From Comamonadaceae bacterium (GTDB lineage Bacteria > Pseudomonadota > Gammaproteobacteria > Burkholderiales > Burkholderiaceae_C), in assembly GCA_947454695.1 (NCBI GenBank), contig CANGMW010000001.1, positions 1 to 51,418 of the forward strand: DNA of 51,418 nucleotides, read 5' to 3'. Both the position numbers and the translations under genes were made by a program. Below, piece by piece: positions 24,872 through 30,888 of the stretch. The notes below the pieces were generated by a model. The model saw only the letters and a program-made list of their open reading frames with translations. It had not been told where the DNA came from and did no database searches. Position 1 is the first letter of the stretch. Each line of letters opens with the position of its first letter.

Positions 24872-25972
24872 ATGGAACAGAAACTCAATCAAGCTGTGAT
24901 CAATACCGCGCAGGCCCATGAAGGCCCCATTGAAACCGACGCCGTCATCGTTGGCGCAGGCCCCGTTGGCTTGTTCCAGGTGTTCGAGCTGGGTCTTTTG
25001 GAAATCAAAGCCCATGTGATTGACTCACTGGCTTACCCGGGTGGACAACCGGTGGAGCTGTATCCGGATAAGCCGATCTACGACATCCCCGCCGTGCCTG
25101 TGTGCACTGGTCAAGAGTTGACCGATGCCCTGCTCAAGCAGATTGAGCCGTTTGGCGCGACTTTCCACCTCGGCCAGGAAGTGACCACGGTGCAAAAGCA
25201 GGACGATGGCCGTTTCTTTGTTGAGACCTCCAAAGGCACGCAGTTTCTGACCAAAACCATTTTCATCGCTGCTGGCGTGGGTGCTTTTCAGCCCCGCACG
25301 CTCAAAGTGGATGGCATTGAAGCTTATGAAGGCTCGCAACTCTTTTACCGCGTGAAAAACCCGGCCGACTTTGCCGGCAAAAACCTGGTGATCGTGGGTG
25401 GCGGTGACTCCGCTCTGGATTGGGTTCTGAATTTCGTGAAGGACGGCCCGAACAAGGCCGAGAGCGTCATCCTGATCCACCGCCGTGATGGCTTCAAAGC
25501 GGCCCCGTCCAGCGTGGCCAAGATGCGGGAGCTGTGCGAAGCCTACGAGATGCAATTCATCGTCGGCCAAATCACCGGCCTGGATGAAAAAGACGGAAAG
25601 ATCGCCGGCGCCAAAGTCACCGGCGCCGATGGCGTCACCCGCGTGGTGCCGCTGGATGTTTTATTGGTCTTCTTCGGCCTGAGCCCCAAACTGGGTCCAA
25701 TTGCCGAGTGGGGCCTGGACATTGAGCGCAAGCAGCTGGTGGTGGACACCGAAAAGTTCTCAACCAACGTGCCCGGCATCTTTGCGGTCGGTGACATCAA
25801 CACCTACCCGGGCAAGAAAAAACTCATTTTGTCGGGCTTCCATGAATGCGCGCTGGCCGCTTTCGGCGCCGTGCCCTTCATCTTCCCGGAAAAGAAAGTG
25901 TTCTTGCAATACACGACCACCAGTCCCAAATTGCACAAGGTGCTCGGGGTGGAGTCGCCGGTTTTTGACTGA
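24872..25972 (+). CDS. Ferredoxin--NADP+ reductase, thioredoxin-reductase-like type
   Basis: 366 residues. An FAD-binding VGAGPVGL (27-34) is followed by a central NADPH-binding VIVGGGDSALDW and a C-terminal GDINTYPGKKKL. There is no CxxC, so it is not a thioredoxin reductase but the YumC/FNR2-type ferredoxin or flavodoxin reductase. It moves electrons between NADPH and ferredoxin. Co-transcribed with fdxA. The next transcript on this strand starts with the TPP riboswitch just after its stop. Confidence 0.92.
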   Translation: MEQKLNQAVINTAQAHEGPIETDAVIVGAGPVGLFQVFELGLLEIKAHVIDSLAYPGGQPVELYPDKPIYDIPAVPVCTGQELTDALLKQIEPFGATFHLGQEVTTVQKQDDGRFFVETSKGTQFLTKTIFIAAGVGAFQPRTLKVDGIEAYEGSQLFYRVKNPADFAGKNLVIVGGGDSALDWVLNFVKDGPNKAESVILIHRRDGFKAAPSSVAKMRELCEAYEMQFIVGQITGLDEKDGKIAGAKVTGADGVTRVVPLDVLLVFFGLSPKLGPIAEWGLDIERKQLVVDTEKFSTNVPGIFAVGDINTYPGKKKLILSGFHECALAAFGAVPFIFPEKKVFLQYTTTSPKLHKVLGVESPVFD

Positions 25973-25994
25973 TCGCTCAAGGCTTCACTAGCCT

Positions 25995-26000
25995 TACAAT
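25995..26000 (+). promoter_or_regulatory. Possible -10 element for the TPP riboswitch transcript
   Basis: TACAAT lies 24-30 nt upstream of the aptamer and just before a CGTGTC/GACACG hairpin (26006-26023). No well-spaced -35 was found, so read-through from the ferredoxin reductase gene is also possible. Confidence 0.3.
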
Positions 26001-26023
26001 TCAACCGTGTCCTGACCGACACG

Positions 26024-26115
26024 TTCGCTAGGGGTGTTGCCAAGGTCTTGGACCTGTGGCTTCTGAGAAAGTCCCTTTGAACCTGATTGAGGTAATCCTC
26101 GCGCAGGGAAGCAGG
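26024..26115 (+). ncRNA. TPP (thi-box) riboswitch
   Basis: All hallmark blocks of the TPP aptamer occur in order on the plus strand: AGGGGTG near 26030, CTGAGA near 26062, CTTTGAACCTGAT near 26074, GGTAATCC, GCGCAGGGAAGCA ending near 26113. It binds thiamine pyrophosphate and normally shuts off thiamine biosynthesis genes downstream on the same strand. Here the next annotated gene, thiD, is on the opposite strand; thiO-thiS-thiG-thiE resume on the plus strand 950 bases later. A GCAGG that could serve as ribosome-binding site ends the aptamer, 5 nt before an ATG, as in translational thi switches. Confidence 0.95.
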
Positions 26116-26120
26116 CATTC

Positions 26121-26174
26121 ATGGCCGTCACGATCACCTCGCTGACCCCAAGCCGCCCGCCCTCTGCCCGTTAA
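26121..26174 (+). CDS. 17-codon open frame directly after the riboswitch (leader peptide or remnant)
   Basis: ATG at 26121 follows the riboswitch's possible ribosome-binding site (GCAGG, 26111-26115) at normal spacing. The frame encodes MAVTITSLTPSRPPSAR and stops at TAA. It is the only plus-strand start placed to be controlled by the switch. I do not recognise the peptide, and it does not resemble the start of ThiC. It could be a leader peptide, the stub of a lost gene, or chance. Confidence 0.3.
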   Translation: MAVTITSLTPSRPPSAR

Positions 26175-26190
26175 AACTGATATGGGCTTG

Positions 26191-27048
26191 TCAACGGTGC
26201 AACTCGATAATTTTCATGGCCACAGGCGCGAAGCCGTGGTTGAGCGGTCCGTGACCCTGCCCGGTTTGCACGTCGGCGCCGGCCGCAATCGCCCCCAAAA
26301 TGTAGGCGCGGGCCTGGCTGACCGCTTGCGGCAAATCGAGTCCCATGGCCAGATGCGCCGCTATCGCCGAGGACAAGGTGCAGCCCGTGCCGTGCACATT
26401 GCGGCTCTCAATGCGTTGCGAAGCCAGGCGCAGTGGGGCCCGATCTGTTTGCAGCAAAAGGTCGACCACCTGCGAGCCACTCAAATGCCCGCCTTTGAGC
26501 AAAACGGCCGGTGCGCCCAAGGCCAACAAAGCCTGCGCCGCTTCCGGCAGGGCCTCCACCCCGGCGATCGCACGCCCCAGCAGCAACTCGGCTTCGTCCA
26601 GATTGGGGGTGATGACACTGACCAGGGGAAAGAGTTGCTGGACCAGCACCTGAACCGTCTCTGCGGCAATCAAGCGGTCGCCACTGGTGGCCACCATCAC
26701 CGGATCCAGCACCACATGGCGCAATTGGTAGCGGGCAATGGCTTGGGCCACCACCTCCACGACCTCGGGCGAATGCAACATGCCGATCTTGACCGCGTCC
26801 ACGCCGATGTCGGAAACAACCGCATCGATCTGATCGCGCAGCATCTCGGGCGGCACGCCGTGGATCGCGCGCACGCCTTGGGTATTTTGAGCGGTGATGG
26901 CGGTGATCGCCGTCATGCCGAAGCAGCCCAGGGCGCTGAAAGTTTTCAAATCGGCCTGGATACCGGCGCCGCCGCCGCTGTCGGATCCCGCAATGCTCAG
27001 AACGCGCGGGTAGCGCTTGGGGCTTGTCGTTTCAGTGTGTGTGCTCAT
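26191..27048 (-). CDS. thiD: Hydroxymethylpyrimidine / phosphomethylpyrimidine kinase
   Basis: 285 residues of the PfkB-like ThiD family: AGSDSGGGAGIQAD near the start (HMP binding), DPVMVATSGD in the middle, and VHGTGCTLSSAIAAHLA with the catalytic GTGC. It phosphorylates HMP twice to HMP-PP for coupling by ThiE. It is intact but runs against the riboswitch on one side and diverges from thiO on the other, with only 26 bp between start codons; its promoter must lie within thiO. An 11-bp inverted repeat overlaps its last codons (MKII) and its 5' leader. No Shine-Dalgarno sequence is seen before the ATG. Confidence 0.95.
   Translation of the reverse strand: MSTHTETTSPKRYPRVLSIAGSDSGGGAGIQADLKTFSALGCFGMTAITAITAQNTQGVRAIHGVPPEMLRDQIDAVVSDIGVDAVKIGMLHSPEVVEVVAQAIARYQLRHVVLDPVMVATSGDRLIAAETVQVLVQQLFPLVSVITPNLDEAELLLGRAIAGVEALPEAAQALLALGAPAVLLKGGHLSGSQVVDLLLQTDRAPLRLASQRIESRNVHGTGCTLSSAIAAHLAMGLDLPQAVSQARAYILGAIAAGADVQTGQGHGPLNHGFAPVAMKIIELHR
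26206..26216 (+). repeat. Inverted repeat arm bordering thiD, left
   Basis: GATAATTTTCA inside the 3' end of thiD (codons for MKII on the minus strand). The exact reverse complement is at 27051-27061. Flipping the 856-bp segment would put thiD on the plus strand. Confidence 0.85.
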
Positions 27049-27050
27049 TT

Positions 27051-27061
27051 TGAAAATTATC
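27051..27061 (+). repeat. Inverted repeat arm bordering thiD, right
   Basis: TGAAAATTATC, two bases upstream of the thiD start codon on the minus strand; reverse complement of 26206-26216. Confidence 0.85.
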
Positions 27062-27074
27062 AGGGCAATTGGTC

Positions 27075-28169
27075 ATGAACTCTGAAGGTCCTGTTTCAAT
27101 CGTTTTGGGCGCGGGCCTGATGGGCCGCTTGCTGGCCTGGCAGCTGGCCCGCGCAGGCCACCGGGTCAGTGTCTATGAGGCGCAAGGCCCCGATGCCCAG
27201 GGTTCACCCGCCCGGGTGGCTGCCGCCATGCTGGCCCCGCTCGCCGAGTCCGCCATCACCGAGGCCTCTGTGGTGGACATGGGTCGCTACGCCCTCACGC
27301 GCTGGCCGGCTTTGCTTGCACAGCTCGTGCAGCCGGTGTTCTTTCAGCAGCAAGGTACCTTGATTCTGTGGCACCGCCAGGATGCCCCGGAGGCCCAGCG
27401 ATTTGAACGCCAATTGCGCACCACCAATACGCGCCATCCCGACCTGCCGGCCTTAGAAAATTTAGACACGACCGGCATCCACGCGCTGGAGCCGTCGCTG
27501 GGCCAGCGTTTTGCCCAGGGTCTGTACCTGCCCGGCGAGGGGCAGTTGGATAACCGGCAGTTGCTGGCCGCTTTGCTGCATGAACTCCAGGCCTTGAACG
27601 TCACTCTCCATTGGCAATGTCCGCGCGCGCCGGAGGATTTTTCGCCGGGCCAGACCGGTCAACCGGACTTTGTGTTCGATTGCCGCGGCTTAGGCGCCCA
27701 CCCGCAATGGGGACAGCTGCGCGGGGTACGGGGCGAGGTGGCGCGCTTGCATGCGCCTGAGGTGAGCTTGAGCCGCCCCACCCGGCTGATTCACCCGCGC
27801 TACCCCATCTACATTGCGCCTAAAGAAGACCACGTGTTTGTGATCGGTGCCACAGAAATTGAAAGTGATGACTTGTCCCCGCCCAGCGTGCGCTCGACCT
27901 TGGAGCTCCTGAGTGCGGCGTACTCCGTGCACAGCGGTTTTGCCGAGGCCCGCATCCTGGAAATCGCTACCCAGTGTCGCCCGACCCTGCCGGACAATTT
28001 GCCGGCGATCCGAACGCTGGGTCCGCGCACGCTGCAGATCAACGGGCTGTACCGTCATGGCTTCATGATCTCGCCGGCCCTGCTGGATGTGGCGCTGTCG
28101 TGGGTTCAGGGTGACGGTATGAATTTGGCCCAACGCTTCCAACTCCAACTTCAAAGCCGTTCCAATTAA
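27075..28169 (+). CDS. thiO: FAD-dependent glycine oxidase ThiO
   Basis: 364 residues of the DAO/ThiO family. An N-terminal dinucleotide motif is VLGAGLMGRLLAWQLARAGH; the DAO signature lies in the C-terminal part (RILEIATQCRPTLPDNLPAI; NGLYRHGFMISPA). ThiO oxidises glycine to iminoglycine (dehydroglycine) for thiazole synthesis by ThiG. ATG at 27075 preferred; a TTG two codons upstream is also possible. The 26-bp gap from the divergent thiD start has little room for a promoter, so transcription probably starts further upstream, perhaps at the riboswitch. thiS follows after 3 bp. Confidence 0.92.
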   Translation: MNSEGPVSIVLGAGLMGRLLAWQLARAGHRVSVYEAQGPDAQGSPARVAAAMLAPLAESAITEASVVDMGRYALTRWPALLAQLVQPVFFQQQGTLILWHRQDAPEAQRFERQLRTTNTRHPDLPALENLDTTGIHALEPSLGQRFAQGLYLPGEGQLDNRQLLAALLHELQALNVTLHWQCPRAPEDFSPGQTGQPDFVFDCRGLGAHPQWGQLRGVRGEVARLHAPEVSLSRPTRLIHPRYPIYIAPKEDHVFVIGATEIESDDLSPPSVRSTLELLSAAYSVHSGFAEARILEIATQCRPTLPDNLPAIRTLGPRTLQINGLYRHGFMISPALLDVALSWVQGDGMNLAQRFQLQLQSRSN

Positions 28170-28172
28170 GCC

Positions 28173-28370
28173 ATGCACGTTGTCATCAACAAAGTCGACC
28201 ACACGCTTTCTGCGGGCGCCACCTTGGCCGATGCCATTGCGCTGATCCAGGCCAAACCGCCGTTTGCGGTGGCGGTGAACCTGCAGTTTGTTCCCAAAAC
28301 CCACTACGCACAGTACCTATTGCAAGCCCAGGACCAGGTCGAGATCATCTCGCCTGTGACGGGCGGCTAA
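28173..28370 (+). CDS. thiS: Sulfur carrier protein ThiS
   Basis: 65 residues, ubiquitin-like fold size, ending in the required Gly-Gly (SPVTGG). ThiF-type adenylation and thiocarboxylation of this C-terminus make the sulfur donor for the thiazole ring. Sits between thiO and thiG, with 16 bp before thiG. Confidence 0.95.
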   Translation: MHVVINKVDHTLSAGATLADAIALIQAKPPFAVAVNLQFVPKTHYAQYLLQAQDQVEIISPVTGG

Positions 28371-28386
28371 ACCAGAAGATTTCACC

Positions 28387-29205
28387 ATGTTCCATCCCAC
28401 CGATACCGATGCGCTGATCTTGTACGACGAATCTTTTCACAGCCGTTTGATGTTGGGCACGGCGCGCTACCCCTCACCCAGTGTGTTGGAGTCGGCCGTG
28501 CAGCAAGCGCGTCCGGCCATGTTGACGGCCTCACTGCGCCGGCAAGGCGCCGCCCCGGACACGCACCACGGTGAACACGGCAACAGTTTTTGGGAGCTCC
28601 TGCGCGGCTTGAACGTGCCGGTGCTGCCCAACACGGCCGGATGCCACAGCGTGCAGGAAGCCATCACCACTGCCGAAATGGCCCGTGAAGTGTTCAATAC
28701 CGCCTGGATCAAGTTGGAGCTGATTGGCGACGACTACAGCCTGCAGCCCGATACCTTGAACCTGGTTGAGGCCGCGCAGTGGCTGATTAAAAACGGCTTC
28801 AAGGTGCTGCCCTACTGCACCGAAGATCTGGTGCTCTGCCGCCGTCTGGTCGATGTCGGCTGTCAGGCGGTGATGCCCTGGGCCGCCCCGATTGGCACGG
28901 GCAAAGGCCCAACCAACCCTTATGGCTTGCGCCAGTTGCGCGAGCGACTCCCCGATGTGCCCATGATCGTGGACGCGGGACTCGGGCGTCCCTCGCACGC
29001 CTGTACGGTGATGGAGTGGGGATTTGATGCCGTCTTGCTCAACACCGCGGTGGCGCTGGCCCAGGACCCGGTGGTCATGGCTGGCGCTTTTGCAGCGGCC
29101 ACGCAGGCCGGCCGCCACGCTTTTCGATCAGGCGCGATGGCCGAACAGGAATCCGCTCAACCCAGCACACCGGTACTGGGCACGCCGTTTTGGCACCACA
29201 ACTAA
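28387..29205 (+). CDS. thiG: Thiazole synthase ThiG
   Basis: 272 residues, (beta/alpha)8 barrel. Lys109 in TAWIKLELIGDD is the Schiff-base lysine; later family motifs are PWAAPIGTGKG, VDAGLGRPSHA and LNTAVA. It joins deoxyxylulose 5-phosphate, iminoglycine from ThiO and sulfur from ThiS into the thiazole phosphate. Tight operon order thiO-thiS-thiG-thiE confirms function. Confidence 0.96.
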   Translation: MFHPTDTDALILYDESFHSRLMLGTARYPSPSVLESAVQQARPAMLTASLRRQGAAPDTHHGEHGNSFWELLRGLNVPVLPNTAGCHSVQEAITTAEMAREVFNTAWIKLELIGDDYSLQPDTLNLVEAAQWLIKNGFKVLPYCTEDLVLCRRLVDVGCQAVMPWAAPIGTGKGPTNPYGLRQLRERLPDVPMIVDAGLGRPSHACTVMEWGFDAVLLNTAVALAQDPVVMAGAFAAATQAGRHAFRSGAMAEQESAQPSTPVLGTPFWHHN

Positions 29206-29211
29206 GTCAAG

Positions 29212-30099
29212 ATGAACACGCTCACCCCACAAGCGCAGGCGATCGTCCAAGCGCATCAAGACCAGCTGGCCCTGCCCGTCGTCAGTCTGGCTGCAACGCA
29301 CTACAGCCGCGAGGATGCGATCTACCGCAGCGCCAAGCAGGCGTGTCTGGCCATGGGCTTTATCGAGATCGATGCCGAATGCCTGGGCCGGGCCTGGCAG
29401 GCCATGACGCAGCGCCTGGGTGCATTCGATCCTCTACGCTGGCCCGACGAGCCGGCGGATTTCGGCCTCCAGCCTTGGCCCCGCGAACAGGCATTTGCCA
29501 CCTGTCCCCACGCCCTGGGCTTGTATGCGGTGCTGCCGGATGCGGCATGGGTCGCTCGCATGGCACGGGCCGGTGTGCCCACGGTGCAGTTGCGCATGAA
29601 ATCAGACGATGCCCGTGACGTTTTACGCGAGGTGAAGGCGGCGGTGCAGGCTGTCCAAGGCACCGGCGCCCTGCTCTTCATCAACGACCATTGGCAAGCG
29701 GCCATCGAGGCCGGCGCCTATGGCGTGCATTTGGGACAAGAGGACATGGCGGTGGCGAACCTGCAGACCATCCGCGCGGCCGGCTTGCGCTTGGGCCTGT
29801 CCAGCCATGGCTACGCCGAGATGCTGCGGGCCGACGCCTTCAGCCCGAGCTACATCGCGATGGGGGCGGTGTTTCCCACGACGCTCAAGCGCATGGCCAC
29901 CGCTCCCCAGGGTGCCGGTCGTCTGCATGCTTATGCCCGTCTGATGCGCCATTACCCCACTGTGGCGATTGGGGGCATTGATGCCGGCAATTTGGCGCAG
30001 GTCAAGACCAGCGGGGCGGGTTCTTTTGCGGTGGTGCGGGCCATCACCGCCGCCCCGGATCCGGAGCAAGCGGCAGCCGAATTGATGCGCTTGATTTGA
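29212..30099 (+). CDS. thiE: Thiamine phosphate synthase with N-terminal extension
   Basis: 295 residues, about 80-90 longer than E. coli ThiE (211). The catalytic part starts near residue 100 (LGLYAVLPD) and contains QLRMKSDDARD, FINDHWQAAIEAGAYGVHLGQED and IAIGGID-like AIGGIDAGN. It couples HMP-PP with thiazole phosphate to thiamine phosphate. The first ~95 residues, including a Trp/Pro-rich stretch, match nothing I recognise; they could be a fused accessory domain. The gene is the last of the thi set and ends 21 bp from a convergent MAPEG gene. Confidence 0.93.
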   Translation: MNTLTPQAQAIVQAHQDQLALPVVSLAATHYSREDAIYRSAKQACLAMGFIEIDAECLGRAWQAMTQRLGAFDPLRWPDEPADFGLQPWPREQAFATCPHALGLYAVLPDAAWVARMARAGVPTVQLRMKSDDARDVLREVKAAVQAVQGTGALLFINDHWQAAIEAGAYGVHLGQEDMAVANLQTIRAAGLRLGLSSHGYAEMLRADAFSPSYIAMGAVFPTTLKRMATAPQGAGRLHAYARLMRHYPTVAIGGIDAGNLAQVKTSGAGSFAVVRAITAAPDPEQAAAELMRLI

Positions 30100-30120
30100 G
30101 GCGCCTGATCGCAAGCTGAA

Positions 30121-30510
30121 TTAGAAATTCAGCGCGGTCATGCACAGGCCGACCAGCGAGGCCAGCAAGAGCGCGGCCACGGGGATAAAACTCAGTGCGT
30201 AGCCCAGCGTCCGGTTGCCTTGCGGATTGGTGTAGTCGCGCAAATAGATGAAGCGCCCCACCAGATAGACCGCAGCAATGAGGCTCATCCAGCCCGCGGG
30301 CCAGTAACCGGCGGCCATCCACAGGGCCGGCACCAGCACCACCAACAACTCCAAGGTGTTCATCTGCACGCGAAAGTAGCGCTCAAACATCTCGTTGCCC
30401 GTGGTGGCGGGACCCGGCACATTGAACTTGCCACGGGCACGGCCGACCAACACACCGAAGTACAAAAATTGCAGCAAGGCCAACACAGTGACCAGATCAA
30501 CCCAAACCAT
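30121..30510 (-). CDS. MAPEG-family membrane protein
   Basis: 129 residues, four predicted helices. The MAPEG feature ERYFRVQMNTLE (family pattern ExxxRxxxNxxE) is present, followed by GRFIYLRDYTNP. Eukaryotic relatives are glutathione transferases or leukotriene synthases; bacterial members are poorly characterised. The ATG at 30510 is preferred over 30537 because GGAG lies 6 nt upstream and the longer version only adds MFITIRERS. Downstream of thiE, convergent. Confidence 0.85.
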   Translation of the reverse strand: MVWVDLVTVLALLQFLYFGVLVGRARGKFNVPGPATTGNEMFERYFRVQMNTLELLVVLVPALWMAAGYWPAGWMSLIAAVYLVGRFIYLRDYTNPQGNRTLGYALSFIPVAALLLASLVGLCMTALNF

Positions 30511-30630
30511 AGAGCGCTCCCGAATAGTGATGAACATGCAATTTAACAGTGTTGTGGGCGAGCAGTGGAAAGATCGCCCCTGACTTGTGGCCTAATAGCG
30601 GCTTGGACCTTTTTTTATCAGGAAATTCAA

Positions 30631-30801
30631 ATGGGCAACAAGATCGTTACTGAAGCAGACCGCAAACGCACCCCCCGTCCCAAGCCTTTGCCTGGCATGA
30701 CTTTGGCCACCCCAGGCCGTGGCCAGCGCGTGAGCTTGGAGCGCGGCGTGGCAACACGAAGCAAAAAGAATCCGGGCAAACGCGCCAACAAAGGCGGTTG
30801 A
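30631..30801 (+). CDS. Small basic protein, 56 residues, function unknown
   Basis: A clear ATG with GGA 8 nt upstream starts a 56-residue, strongly basic and glycine/proline-rich protein: ADRKRTPRPKPLPGMT near the start and ATRSKKNPGKRANKGG at the end. About a quarter of residues are Lys or Arg; no hydrophobic segment is visible, so it is probably cytoplasmic and disordered, possibly nucleic-acid or ribosome associated. A possible TAATAG -10 lies about 35 nt upstream. Two strong inverted repeats follow the stop, suggesting a short monocistronic, possibly abundant mRNA. I do not recognise a family. Confidence 0.75.
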   Translation: MGNKIVTEADRKRTPRPKPLPGMTLATPGRGQRVSLERGVATRSKKNPGKRANKGG

Positions 30802-30810
30802 TTTGTCTCC

Positions 30811-30831
30811 TTGGCTTTTGTCAAAAGCCAA
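30811..30831 (+). terminator. Hairpin after the small basic gene
   Basis: TTGGCTTTTG and CAAAAGCCAA are perfect complements separated by one base, giving about an 8-bp stem and 5-base loop. It lacks a strong U tract on either strand. Confidence 0.5.
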
Positions 30832-30835
30832 AGTT

Positions 30836-30861
30836 AAAAGCCCTCCTAGGAGGGCTTTTTT
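30836..30861. terminator. Bidirectional rho-independent terminator between the small basic gene and purL
   Basis: AAAAGCCCTCCT is followed immediately by its own reverse complement and then more T residues. It forms a GC-rich stem with a U tract on the plus strand and, through the A run, on the minus strand. It can end both the small gene and the converging purL. Confidence 0.85.
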
Positions 30862-30888
30862 CATGGGTTGGTGCCAGACAGGCTGGCT

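Noticed and set aside
25965..26000. TTGACT (25965-25970) with TACAAT (25995-26000) as the riboswitch promoter
   Set aside because: Spacing of 24 bp is too long for a normal sigma-70 promoter; only the -10 is kept, at low confidence.
26191..27048. thiD as a pseudogene because of its odd orientation
   Set aside because: The frame is complete with all ThiD motifs, including the catalytic GTGC.
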